A stretch of DNA of 50,031 nucleotides. Origin: Phytoactinopolyspora limicola. Lineage in GTDB: Bacteria; Actinomycetota; Actinomycetes; Jiangellales; Jiangellaceae. The stretch is taken from NCBI RefSeq assembly GCF_011320225.1, contig NZ_JAAOEN010000027.1:1-50031 (forward strand), in the 5' to 3' direction. Below the pieces are notes generated by a model. That model saw only the letters and a list, made by a program, of their open reading frames with translations, was not told the origin of the DNA and did no database searches. The translations under genes and the position numbers were made by a program. Each line of letters opens with the position of its first letter. Position 1 is the first letter of the stretch. Below, in pieces: positions 25,136-32,648 of the stretch.

Positions 25136-26794
25136 TCAACCCATGTGCGGGTATTCGTGCCGCCGTGGTGGAACGAACGTCTCTTTAATAGCACGTGCAC
25201 TGGTCCATCGCAGGAGATTCTGCACGGAACCGGCTTTATCATTCGTTCCGCTAGCCCGGCCTCCACCGAACGGCTGTTGTCCGACGATGGAACCGGTGGG
25301 TTTGTCGTTGACGTAGAAGTTACCGGCGGCGAAGCGCAAGGCATCGGTGGCGGCCGAGATCACCGACCGGTCCTGGGCGATGACCGCTCCGGTCAACGCG
25401 TACGACGCCACACCCTCCAGTTGCTGAAGCACGCGGTGATAATCGCCGTCGTCGTAGACATGAACACCGAGGATCGGGCCGAAGTACTCGGTGGTGAAGA
25501 TCTCGTTCTCCGGGTCGGAACTTTCCAGCACCGTCGGCCGAACGAACCAGCCCTCCGAATCATCCAGCTGTCCACCGGCGACGATCTCAACGGAAGGATC
25601 GGCTTTCGCCCGCTCGACCGCGGCGGTGTGCTTGGCGAAGGCGCGATCGTCGATCACCGCGCCGAGGAAGTTGGAGTAATCGGTGACCGGCCCCATGGGA
25701 AGCGACTCGGTGAGCGACAGGAAATCGTCGCGCATCCGGTCCCACACGGAGCGAGCGACGTAGGCGCGCGAGGCCGCTGAGCACTTCTGACCCTGGTACT
25801 CGAAGGCGCCCCGAACCAAAGCTGTCCGCAATATGTCTGGATCGGCGCTGGGGTGCGCCAACACGAAGTCCTTACCGCCGGTCTCGCCCACGATCCGCGG
25901 GTAGCTGCGGTAACCGGAGATGTTTTCGCCGATCGTGCGCCACAACGTCTGGAACGTACGGGTGGAACCGGTGAAATGGATACCCGCGAGGTCCGGATCG
26001 CTCAGTGCCACGTCGGACACGTCGAGGCCGTCACCGGTCAGCATATTGATCACGCCAGGTGGCAGCCCTGCCTCCTCCAGCATCCGCATGGTGATATGAG
26101 CGGACAGCTGCTGAGTGGGACTGGGCTTCCAGATGACGGTGTTACCCATCAACGCCGGAGCGGTGGGCAGGTTACCCGCGATGGCCGTGAAGTTGAACGG
26201 CGTGATCGCGTAGACGAACCCCTCCAACGGCCGGTGATCGACCCGGTTCCACACGCCAGGGGCATGCCGGACGGGCTGTTCCTCCAGAATCTGGCGGCCG
26301 AAGGCGACATTGAAGCGCCAGAAGTCGATCAGCTCACACGCGGCATCGACCTCGGCCTGCACGATCGTCTTCGACTGACCGAGCATGGTGCTGGCGTTCA
26401 GCCACCGCCGGTACGGGCCGGCCGCCAACTCAGCAGCCTTCAGGAACACCGCCGCGCGATCGTCGAAAGACAACGAGCGCCAGCCCGGAGCCGCCTCCCG
26501 GGCTGCTGCGATGGCCGCTCGGGTGTCATCCTGGGTGGCGTTACGCATGGTGCCGAGTACGTGATGACGAGCATGCGGTTGGACAACGGGGATCTCCGCG
26601 CCACCACCGTATTTCTGGTCTCCACCAATCGTGCACGTCAGGTCTTTACTCGTGGACAGAAGCTCAGCGATCGCGGTGTCGACCTCGGCGCGCTCCGGCG
26701 ATCCTGGTGCATACGCGAGGTTGGGCTCGTTGACCGGCGGCGGGACACTCGTCACCGCGGTGATCCCGCCGGGGGCAGCGAAGGTGGAAGACAT
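25136..26794 (-). CDS. pruA: L-glutamate gamma-semialdehyde (1-pyrroline-5-carboxylate) dehydrogenase
   Basis: 552 residues, full length for monofunctional PruA. It oxidises glutamate semialdehyde, from proline or ornithine, to glutamate with NAD+. The aldehyde-dehydrogenase active site is complete: VGETGGKD with general-base Glu304, and GQKCSAASR with nucleophile Cys338. Other signatures are TPFNFTAIAGNLP for substrate and coenzyme and GIHFTGSTRTFQ. The C-terminal NDKPTGSIVGQQPFGGGRASGTNDKAG is the oligomerisation and substrate loop typical of P5CDH. Starts at ATG 26794 with GGAG 9 nt upstream. No proline dehydrogenase gene is adjacent, although putB and pruA are often paired in actinobacteria. 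Confidence 0.96.
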   Translation of the reverse strand: MSSTFAAPGGITAVTSVPPPVNEPNLAYAPGSPERAEVDTAIAELLSTSKDLTCTIGGDQKYGGGAEIPVVQPHARHHVLGTMRNATQDDTRAAIAAAREAAPGWRSLSFDDRAAVFLKAAELAAGPYRRWLNASTMLGQSKTIVQAEVDAACELIDFWRFNVAFGRQILEEQPVRHAPGVWNRVDHRPLEGFVYAITPFNFTAIAGNLPTAPALMGNTVIWKPSPTQQLSAHITMRMLEEAGLPPGVINMLTGDGLDVSDVALSDPDLAGIHFTGSTRTFQTLWRTIGENISGYRSYPRIVGETGGKDFVLAHPSADPDILRTALVRGAFEYQGQKCSAASRAYVARSVWDRMRDDFLSLTESLPMGPVTDYSNFLGAVIDDRAFAKHTAAVERAKADPSVEIVAGGQLDDSEGWFVRPTVLESSDPENEIFTTEYFGPILGVHVYDDGDYHRVLQQLEGVASYALTGAVIAQDRSVISAATDALRFAAGNFYVNDKPTGSIVGQQPFGGGRASGTNDKAGSVQNLLRWTSARAIKETFVPPRRHEYPHMG

Positions 26795-26993
26795 GGTGCA
26801 AGGCTCCGTTCATCTTCGAGCGGTTGATGCCACTGAAGCCAGTATCCCTCGCCTGCCCAGCTGAACAGAACCCGCCATCGCACCCTGGCTCGATCGTGGG
26901 TTGCCCGGCAGCCGCCGCCACGTCCCGAGCGAGCTCGCCCAGGATCGCGAGCACCCGGTACACGACACCGATGTCGGGCACCGGTGCACTCAT
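26664..26993 (-). CDS. Doubtful short ORF between ssd-like gene and pruA
   Basis: 109 codons beginning 4 nt after the CpaE-like gene stop (TGACGACATG). The first 35 residues look protein-like (VVYRVLAILGELARDVAAAAG) with good third-position GC. The rest deteriorates, and its last 131 bp overlap pruA in another frame. No ribosome site is visible. It may be a degraded or very short coupled gene, or chance. Confidence 0.22.
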   Translation of the reverse strand: MSAPVPDIGVVYRVLAILGELARDVAAAAGQPTIEPGCDGGFCSAGQARDTGFSGINRSKMNGALHHVFHLRCPRRDHRGDECPAAGQRAQPRVCTRIAGARRGRHRDR

Positions 26994-26997
26994 GTCG

Positions 26998-28350
26998 TCA
27001 GCGGCGTAGCCGAGCCAGCCGTCGTGATGGCGCCGCCGCTGCGCCGAGCATCCGGCCCGCCAGTTCCCGGATCGCCTGCCGTGCCGGCGACCGGGGAGTC
27101 GTCTCCGCCAAGGTCAGGCCGGACAGCAACGCCGCGTCCAGAGCCTGAGGGTCGTACGGCACGAACCCGTACGGCGTCCGTCCGGCATAACGATTCAACG
27201 CGGCTGCGATCTGTTGTTCGGCATCAGCGCCGGCCACCGAAGATCGCACCCGGTTGACGACCACGTGCGCCGCTGTATCGGGGGCCACCTCTGCCAGTTC
27301 ATCCAGACCCCGGACCAAGCGGCCGAGGCCAATGGGATCCCCCGCGGCGACAACAACGATGGCGTCGGCCGCCCGCAGCGTGCTCAACGTTGCTGCGTTG
27401 CGGCGCGGCGCCGCCGAGTCGAAGCTGATCGATTCGTCTTCCTCCAGGCAGAAGCCACAGTCGACCACCGTGACGGCCGACACCAGACGGGTCTGCTCCC
27501 ACACGGCGTCCAGGGCTGACGCGCGCAGCTCCGTCCATCGCGACGGCCGCACGATACCCGTGAGCACATGGAGCTGAGGGGTGATCCGACGGGCGTAACG
27601 AGCCAGCGAGATCACGTCCAACTGGCCACTATTGGCCAACCGCGCAGCACCGGCCAGGCCCGGCGCCTCGTCAAGTAGTCCCAGCGCCTGCGCTACCGAC
27701 GCTCCGTATGTATCGGCGTCGATCAGCATGGTTGATTGGCCGATGAGCGCGGACTCCATGGCGATGTTGACAGCCAGGGTGGTCCGGCCGGGCGCACCGC
27801 AGGGACCCCAGACCGCGATCAGCCGACCTCGTTCACCACCGCGTTCGATGAAGTCGATCGCACTGGCGTCGGCATCCCCAGCACGGGAGCCACCACCGGC
27901 CCGGATGGCGTCCTCGATACCCGTTGTGGCCGGGTCCGTTGCGCCTCTGGTGGTTGAGCCGGGCGACTTCTCGGCTACTTCGGCGTCGGCCACCGCCGCC
28001 AGAATCGCCGCGGTGAGGGTGTCGGTGGCGGCGTCGACCGACACCACGTGCCGGACGCCCAGCTGGGTCAGGCGCAGCCGGTCCGCCGCCGCTTCCGCCC
28101 CTGGTAGAACGCCGACCACACCCACCCGGCCGCGTTGCAACACGGCGAGTGCTTCTCGATCCAACCGGCGCAGATCAGCCGGTACCAGCACCGCCTGTCC
28201 GAGCCCAGCCCCCGCGGCGGCCAGAAGGTCAGCCAGATCGACGCAGCGACGGGCCACGGCGATCCGGCTCGGGGCGGTCTCGAGACGCTGGACCAGCTGG
28301 GCATCCCAACCGGTGCCGCTGGCCGCGACCAGCACCTGCAACTGACTCAT
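26998..28350 (-). CDS. CpaE/Ssd-like MinD-family ATPase with a changed P-loop
   Basis: 450 residues. The N-terminal 130 residues resemble the pseudo-receiver domain of CpaE. A MinD/ParA-like domain follows, with the P-loop WGPCGAPGRTTLAVNIA at about 181-197. The deviant Walker A signature KGGxGKT is altered: the first lysine is replaced by Pro183-Cys184 surroundings and the catalytic lysine by Arg189, so ATP hydrolysis may be weak or lost. DADTYGASVAQALG (about 211-224) is the conserved Walker A' region. Such proteins place Tad/Flp pilus or septum machinery (Ssd, CpaE). It is 20 bp downstream of the SAF-domain gene, so the two form one unit, yet no CpaF ATPase, TadB/C or pilin gene is in the window. 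Confidence 0.85.
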   Translation of the reverse strand: MSQLQVLVAASGTGWDAQLVQRLETAPSRIAVARRCVDLADLLAAAGAGLGQAVLVPADLRRLDREALAVLQRGRVGVVGVLPGAEAAADRLRLTQLGVRHVVSVDAATDTLTAAILAAVADAEVAEKSPGSTTRGATDPATTGIEDAIRAGGGSRAGDADASAIDFIERGGERGRLIAVWGPCGAPGRTTLAVNIAMESALIGQSTMLIDADTYGASVAQALGLLDEAPGLAGAARLANSGQLDVISLARYARRITPQLHVLTGIVRPSRWTELRASALDAVWEQTRLVSAVTVVDCGFCLEEDESISFDSAAPRRNAATLSTLRAADAIVVVAAGDPIGLGRLVRGLDELAEVAPDTAAHVVVNRVRSSVAGADAEQQIAAALNRYAGRTPYGFVPYDPQALDAALLSGLTLAETTPRSPARQAIRELAGRMLGAAAAPSRRLARLRR

Positions 28351-28370
28351 CGAGTCACCACCACGCCATC

Positions 28371-29063
28371 TCAGGCCACACCCGGCAGTCTGGACAGATA
28401 CACCCGTCCGTCCCGGCCGGCCGGGATCAGCTCGCCAACCAGCTCGTCCAGCTCGGCCCGGTCAGCAGCCAGGACGGCGAGAGTGATCGTGGTGTCGGTG
28501 CCACTGACTCCCAGCGCTCCACCCGAATCCACATCTGTGACCGTCAGGCCAGAGACCAGCCGGTCGGCCTCGTCGCGATCACTGAGCGCGACCCACACGT
28601 CGACGACGTCACCGGCGCGCAGCCCGGCCGGCGCCTCCGTCGTGGGCACCGCAAGCGTCACGTAACGCAACACATCCGCGTCAGCGAGTTCCTCGGCGTC
28701 GGCCACCGCACCGACGGGCAGGAGCTCACCTGCACCGACGTCACGCATCACCACGTGCCCCTCACTGAGCTCGGGCCCCACATAGAGGTCGGGCACCGAG
28801 TCGACGGCTACCTGCCGAACCTCGACCAACTCCGGAGTTAGCTGCTGACCAGCGCTCAGGTCGGCCGCTGCGGCAAGCACGGGCACCGTGGCGTTCGCCC
28901 CGGCGACGACCCGAGTTCCGATCACGACGGGAAGAAGCACAAGCAGCGCACCGACGATCAATTGGGGGCTGCGCCAGCGAGCTCGACGCAGCCGAGCAGC
29001 CTGCGGTGCGGACATCTCCGGGCCGGTCTGGCGGCTCGCCGGAGTAGCGGTGTCGATCATCAC
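28371..29063 (-). CDS. SAF-domain membrane protein, CpaB/RcpC-like
   Basis: 230 residues. A cytoplasmic tail of about 30 Arg-rich residues, one membrane anchor (about 32-56), and an exported SAF domain (about 58-122) holding VPVLAAAADLSAGQQLTPELVEV. The remainder, with LRAGDVVDVWVAL, matches the RcpC/CpaB Flp-pilus assembly group. The domain is thought to bind glycan or assist secretin assembly. The start is GTG 29063 (ATG 29060 is one codon later). There is no ribosome site, but TACGCT lies 7 nt upstream, so a leaderless mRNA is likely. It is the first gene of a unit with the CpaE-like ATPase. Confidence 0.85.
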   Translation of the reverse strand: MMIDTATPASRQTGPEMSAPQAARLRRARWRSPQLIVGALLVLLPVVIGTRVVAGANATVPVLAAAADLSAGQQLTPELVEVRQVAVDSVPDLYVGPELSEGHVVMRDVGAGELLPVGAVADAEELADADVLRYVTLAVPTTEAPAGLRAGDVVDVWVALSDRDEADRLVSGLTVTDVDSGGALGVSGTDTTITLAVLAADRAELDELVGELIPAGRDGRVYLSRLPGVA

Positions 29064-29070
29064 GCCGGCC

Positions 29071-29076
29071 AGCGTA
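29071..29076 (-). promoter_or_regulatory. Candidate -10 box, leaderless promoter of the SAF gene
   Basis: TACGCT on the minus strand, 7 nt before GTG 29063; fits TANNNT with transcription starting at or next to the start codon. Confidence 0.4.
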
Positions 29077-29216
29077 ATCGCGGGGCCGGCCGGGCGCAGG
29101 AACTTCGATCAACTCGCCGAGATCTCATCAACCGGTGCCACACCCCGCCGTCGTTGACGGCACCCACCCATGGTCGGCCCGCCCGCACCGAGCTGGCGGG
29201 GAGGCTGAACGACCAG

Positions 29217-29774
29217 CTAAGACGTCCGACGGACAACAGCCAAACCGCCCAATGGAACACTCACCGACACAGTTCGACCTCGTCCCCACCGCGCCTCGCC
29301 ATCCACGGCTGGGGCCATGTCCACGTGGTCGGCCGCCACGGCGTCGATCGTTCCGTTCACCATACTGCCGTCGGTCAACGTCACGCGCACGGCGGAACGG
29401 TCCCGGGAGATGACCGAGAGTGCGTACCGCACGCTTGCACGCCACAACACGCCCGCACCTCCGGTCGGCACCACCACCCGCGACCCGACACCACAGACCG
29501 ACAGGGTCGCGGCCATAGGAATCAGCAGCTCGGCGCCTGCCTCCTCGCCCAGCAACATCCAGTCGGCGCCCACCTGCCTCAGCTGTCCGCGTATCTGCCC
29601 AGCACCAACGGTCCGGACGTCGAGAAGTGCCCCCTCGCACGACCGGAGCCGGTCGACCAGATGAACGTTCCTCCGCTCGTCGCGGACACGCTCCGCAACC
29701 TCGTCCTCGAGTTCGAGCCGATCAACTTCGGCGAGTTGAGCTTCCACATCGCAGAAGAGCCGTTTCCAACGCAC
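29217..29774 (-). CDS. Conserved actinobacterial hypothetical protein
   Basis: 185 residues, GTG start. The N-terminal 45 residues form a charged helix (MRWKRLFCDVEAQLAEVDRL, then LEDEVAERVRDERR). The rest is beta-rich with pattern GQLRQVGADWMLLGEEAGAELLIPMAA and a second similar half (VRVTLTDGSMVNGTIDAVAADHVDMA), resembling duplicated Sm-like or PRC-like barrels. I recall similar proteins near SAF/LysM genes in other actinobacteria, but know no function. No signal peptide or membrane segment. Divergent from the LysM protein gene. Start supported by TACGGT 6 nt upstream rather than by a ribosome site. Confidence 0.75.
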   Translation of the reverse strand: MRWKRLFCDVEAQLAEVDRLELEDEVAERVRDERRNVHLVDRLRSCEGALLDVRTVGAGQIRGQLRQVGADWMLLGEEAGAELLIPMAATLSVCGVGSRVVVPTGGAGVLWRASVRYALSVISRDRSAVRVTLTDGSMVNGTIDAVAADHVDMAPAVDGEARWGRGRTVSVSVPLGGLAVVRRTS

Positions 29775-29780
29775 GCACAG

Positions 29781-29786
29781 ACCGTA
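29781..29786 (-). promoter_or_regulatory. Candidate -10 box, leaderless promoter
   Basis: TACGGT on the minus strand, 6 nt before GTG 29774, matching the TANNNT leaderless arrangement. Confidence 0.4.
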
Positions 29787-29815
29787 GCCGCACGGGACGT
29801 ACCCACGTGGCGATT

Positions 29816-29833
29816 GTCAAGGTTTCCCTTGAC
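29816..29833. promoter_or_regulatory. 18-bp inverted repeat in divergent promoter region, operator candidate
   Basis: GTCAAGG (29816-29822) and CCTTGAC (29827-29833) are perfect 7-bp arms around 4 nt, between the divergent hypothetical and LysM genes. A TTGACG at 29829-29834 that could be a -35 of the LysM gene overlaps the right arm, which suits repressor control. The binding protein is unknown. Confidence 0.35.
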
Positions 29834-29910
29834 GAAGAGTCGAGAACAGGTTTCCATAAGAAAACAGAAGCAAAACTAAGCAAACGAAGGTTAGACGAGG
29901 CTTAACAGGC

Positions 29911-30675
29911 ATGATTCATGGTGTACAGCCCTCCAAACCCCAACCAGTCCACCGGTCTCGGCGGCTTCCCATCCGACTCACCCGCGCTATCGGCACCCTC
30001 ACCGCGTACATGCTGGCGCTCGGTGGGTTGTGGTGGGCAACCGGCACGTCGACGGCGGCAGTGCTGGCCGGCACTGCCACGTTCGACCATCTCGTGGCCG
30101 CCGTGGCTACTCTCTTCGCCTGGGCCTTGATGGGCTGGCTCCTGCTCGTCGCCGTCGTCGCCGTGGGCGGTGGCGCTCGATCCCGATCGGATATTCCGGG
30201 ACGGGTGGTCCTCGGACGGATCGTGCCAGCAGCCGCTTCTCGGATGGCCCGGGGCATGCTCGGTCTCACCGTCATAGCGGTGCCATTCGCCACGAGCCCG
30301 ACCGCGCTCGCCGCGAGCACCGGCATCGATGTCACGTCGCACTGCATCTCAGGTTCTTTGCCCGACGTCGGTCGGCCCGACGTCGTTGTACCCGACGTCG
30401 GTGTTCCCGAGGGCCCGTCCGACGGCACGCCGATCCCCACACCGACCGCGCCTCCCCCGGTCGAAGAACAGGCCAAGCCGGCCATCCCCGACGTGACCGT
30501 CGAACCTGGCGGATCACTGTGGAGTATCGCGGCCGAACATCTGGGACCGGACGCCAGCGACGCTGAGATCGCGGTCGAGTGGCCCCGCTGGTTCGCCGCC
30601 AACACCACCACCATCGGACCGGATCCCGACCTGATCCATCCCGGTCAGCTGCTGCGCCCACCTCCGCCGCTGTAG
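29911..30675 (+). CDS. LysM-domain membrane protein
   Basis: 254 residues, ATG with GAGG about 10 nt upstream. Two or three hydrophobic spans fall in the first 135 residues (about 28-50, 61-87 and 115-136). A Pro/Asp/Val-rich linker contains a PDVG-type repeat. A C-terminal LysM domain (about 195-249) begins VEPGGSLWSIAAEHLG and ends DLIHPGQLLRPP. LysM binds GlcNAc of peptidoglycan, so the protein likely links membrane and wall. Immediately upstream of, and probably co-transcribed with, the DUF6459 gene, as in related actinobacteria. No catalytic domain is present. Confidence 0.9.
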   Translation: MIHGVQPSKPQPVHRSRRLPIRLTRAIGTLTAYMLALGGLWWATGTSTAAVLAGTATFDHLVAAVATLFAWALMGWLLLVAVVAVGGGARSRSDIPGRVVLGRIVPAAASRMARGMLGLTVIAVPFATSPTALAASTGIDVTSHCISGSLPDVGRPDVVVPDVGVPEGPSDGTPIPTPTAPPPVEEQAKPAIPDVTVEPGGSLWSIAAEHLGPDASDAEIAVEWPRWFAANTTTIGPDPDLIHPGQLLRPPPPL

Positions 30676-30725
30676 CCGGCCTGCCACCTGCACCTACCGC
30701 CCGAAGTCACGAGGGAGCCCTCACC

Positions 30726-31295
30726 TTGCTCACCCGCACAGCCGGTAGCGCCCCGCGCCGGCTCCAGCCGCCGTCCACCGAGCCTCCGTACGACGATGAA
30801 GCCGGCACCGTCCCCGCCACCCACCCCCGGCTCCGTCCCGTCGGAACGATACGGACCGCCCAAGAGTCGCTTCCCCTGTCGGTGCGGCCCCGCCAATCAC
30901 TGACCCGCGCGGCACCGGCCAGCCGCACCACACCGTCGCTCGTGCCCGGCCCCACACCGTCGCGGCGCGGCACGGGCCTGGCCGAACCGCGCCGCTGGTG
31001 CTCCCGCATCGCACAGGCCCTCGCGGAAGTCCTCTACGGTCGACGACCACTCCACCAGCTGAGCCAGTGGGTGAGCGACGACGTCCAGTTCGCCCTGACA
31101 CGACGGGTCGCGGCGCAACGACGAACCGTACCGGGGCCGGCACCGTCGGTCCGCACCATCCGCGTATGCACGGTGAATCCACAAGTCGTAGAGGCCAGCG
31201 TCGTGCTCCAGGTCGGCAGTCGGGTCCGGGCTCTGGCGCTGCGGCTCGATGCGGCCGGTGATCAATGGGTGTGCACGGCCCTCGAGCTGGTCTAG
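30726..31295 (+). CDS. DUF6459 (Rv3235-family) protein
   Basis: 189 residues from TTG 30726, chosen because GAGGGAG (30711-30717) lies 8 nt upstream; the frame is open further 5' but without support. The N-terminal half is Pro/Arg/Thr-rich and probably disordered. The C-terminal domain (about 95-189) has ALAEVLYGRRPLHQLSQWV, RTIRVCTVNPQVVEASVVLQ and RVRALALRLDAAGDQWVCTALEL, the pattern of the Rv3235 family. Function is unknown. It sits between the LysM gene and secA, as Rv3235 sits near secA1 in mycobacteria; the region may serve secretion or envelope upkeep. Confidence 0.85.
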   Translation: MLTRTAGSAPRRLQPPSTEPPYDDEAGTVPATHPRLRPVGTIRTAQESLPLSVRPRQSLTRAAPASRTTPSLVPGPTPSRRGTGLAEPRRWCSRIAQALAEVLYGRRPLHQLSQWVSDDVQFALTRRVAAQRRTVPGPAPSVRTIRVCTVNPQVVEASVVLQVGSRVRALALRLDAAGDQWVCTALELV

Positions 31296-31309
31296 CGCCC
31301 GCTCCCCCT

Positions 31310-31475
31310 CCTCCTCCCCATGATCGTTGGGGTTTTTATAACCGAAAAAGGAGTGAAAAAAAAAAGAAAAAGGGGGGGGGGGGTTGGGCGCCCGCCCCCC
31401 CCCCCCCTCCCCATGATCCTGGGCTTTTGACTCCCGGATCCGGTCGTCAAAAGCCAACGATCATGGGGAGGAGGG
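31310..31475. terminator. Nested inverted-repeat terminator region with G12/C13 palindrome
   Basis: Three copies of CTCCCCATGATC(G/C)(T/-)TGG followed by GTTTTT or CTTTTG lie at about 31313-31337 (+), 31407-31431 (+) and 31471-31447 (-). The outer pair makes a perfect 21-bp inverted repeat (31310-31330 with 31454-31474), and GGCTTTTGAC/GTCAAAAGCC is nested inside. CCCCA/TGGGG followed by TTTTTAT is a good intrinsic terminator for the DUF6459 gene. Between copies are an A-rich tract, a run of 12 G, TTGGGCGCCCG and a run of 13 C, which together form a near-perfect palindrome. The right arm carries the last codons and stop of the SGNH gene. Homopolymer lengths may be sequencing or assembly artefacts. 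Confidence 0.65.
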
Positions 31476-32474
31476 TTCGCCCCAGGCCCGGGTGAATGCC
31501 TCGGCGTAGCCACCCTGGCCGGCGAGAGTGGGATGGAAAGACTCACGAACGAACGAGACGAACAGATCCCACCGGACCTCGGGATCGTCGTCCGCCGCCT
31601 GCTCGGCGCCGCGGCTGAGCCTCAACCCGTAGATCCAGTCGTCCGGTGCGTTGTCGCACGCTTCATGGCCATCGAAGACGGAGACGAGGTGGGAACCGGC
31701 CGAACGCACCCCAGCAGCGCTCGCCGCTTCGCCTATAGCATCGTTCAGCGCAAGGCCAAGGCGCCGGATCATCTGCCGCTCCGCGGTGCTCAGCAGCGGA
31801 GTCAACGCCCGGCACTGGCTACGGACGTCGGGGTCGGGCACCAGGAGCGGATAACCGCCGACGATGAGCATGTCCGTCGGTGCGAGTGCCTGCACGTCCC
31901 GGTACAGCTCCGTCAACGGGTCAACCAGCGCATCGATCCGGTCCATCAGCACCGATTCCCGATCAGCACAGCCAACGAGCGGGATGAAACACCTGGACAG
32001 CTCGTTGGCGAAACCGATGTCGTTGCCACCAACCGTCAAAGTGATCAACCGGCCGTTGCCGCCGCCGAGGTCAACCAACTGGTCGAGCTGGCGGTAGACG
32101 TCGTCGATGTCGGCACCCGAGCAGGCCAGCACCGCGCGGTTCGCGGGTGGAACCGTGTCGGCGAAGATGCTCATGGCCCACGCCCGCGACGTCCGGTCGC
32201 AATCGTCGTCGTAGTCGCCGGCGCCGAGCCCAGACGAATACGAATCGCCGAGTGCGATGACGCCGGTGGGCACCGAATACACCGAGTGATCGTTCCGGAA
32301 CAGCCGGACGAGCGTCTTCTCCACACCTTCACCCGGCTTGGGGGAGACAGCCTCGGCCGACCCCGCGGGCACCAGCAAGACTGCCGCCAGGAAGGTGGCC
32401 ATAAGCGTCCCGGCTAACCTGGGCAACGCGCCACGGCGGGGACGCTTGCTACCTCGACATCGCACAGGCGCCAT
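31461..32474 (-). CDS. Secreted SGNH/GDSL-family hydrolase
   Basis: 337 residues from ATG 32474. An upstream ATG (32531) would add 19 residues before the signal peptide. TATGGT lies 6 nt before ATG 32474, again suggesting a leaderless start. The signal peptide (about 1-41, ending GSAEA) is followed by GDSYSSG with nucleophile Ser78, GGND at about 149-152 (oxyanion-hole block), and SFHP with catalytic His near 314. These are the block I, III and V residues of SGNH esterases and lipases. Several Cys (CDRTS, CSGAD, CFIPLVGC, CDNA) may form disulfides. It probably cleaves an ester, possibly acyl or acetyl groups on envelope lipid or glycan. Its stop codon is inside the terminator inverted repeat. 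Confidence 0.9.
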   Translation of the reverse strand: MAPVRCRGSKRPRRGALPRLAGTLMATFLAAVLLVPAGSAEAVSPKPGEGVEKTLVRLFRNDHSVYSVPTGVIALGDSYSSGLGAGDYDDDCDRTSRAWAMSIFADTVPPANRAVLACSGADIDDVYRQLDQLVDLGGGNGRLITLTVGGNDIGFANELSRCFIPLVGCADRESVLMDRIDALVDPLTELYRDVQALAPTDMLIVGGYPLLVPDPDVRSQCRALTPLLSTAERQMIRRLGLALNDAIGEAASAAGVRSAGSHLVSVFDGHEACDNAPDDWIYGLRLSRGAEQAADDDPEVRWDLFVSFVRESFHPTLAGQGGYAEAFTRAWGEPSSP

Positions 32475-32480
32475 GACACG

Positions 32481-32486
32481 ACCATA
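32481..32486 (-). promoter_or_regulatory. Candidate -10 box, leaderless promoter of the SGNH gene
   Basis: TATGGT on the minus strand, 6 nt before ATG 32474; fits TANNNT. Confidence 0.35.
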
Positions 32487-32582
32487 AACGGACTTGCGAC
32501 TCCTCGGAACCGGTTTGCCGAGGAGCCACATTCCGCTGATCGTTCAGATCCGTAAGGTGATCGGCCCAGGCACCCAGTCAGA

Positions 32583-32619
32583 CACCCGGATTTCCGGGTG
32601 CCCGACGCTAGTGTCGGGC
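32583..32619 (-). terminator. Two adjacent hairpins downstream of secA
   Basis: CACCCGG/CCGGGTG (32583-32600, loop ATTT) and GCCCGAC/GTCGGGC (32600-32619, loop GCTAGT) abut each other, 30 nt after the secA stop. No T-tract, so this may be a terminator or a 3'-end stabiliser. Confidence 0.5.
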
Positions 32620-32648
32620 TCGCCGTGGAACGCAGCCCCGCAGCGGCA

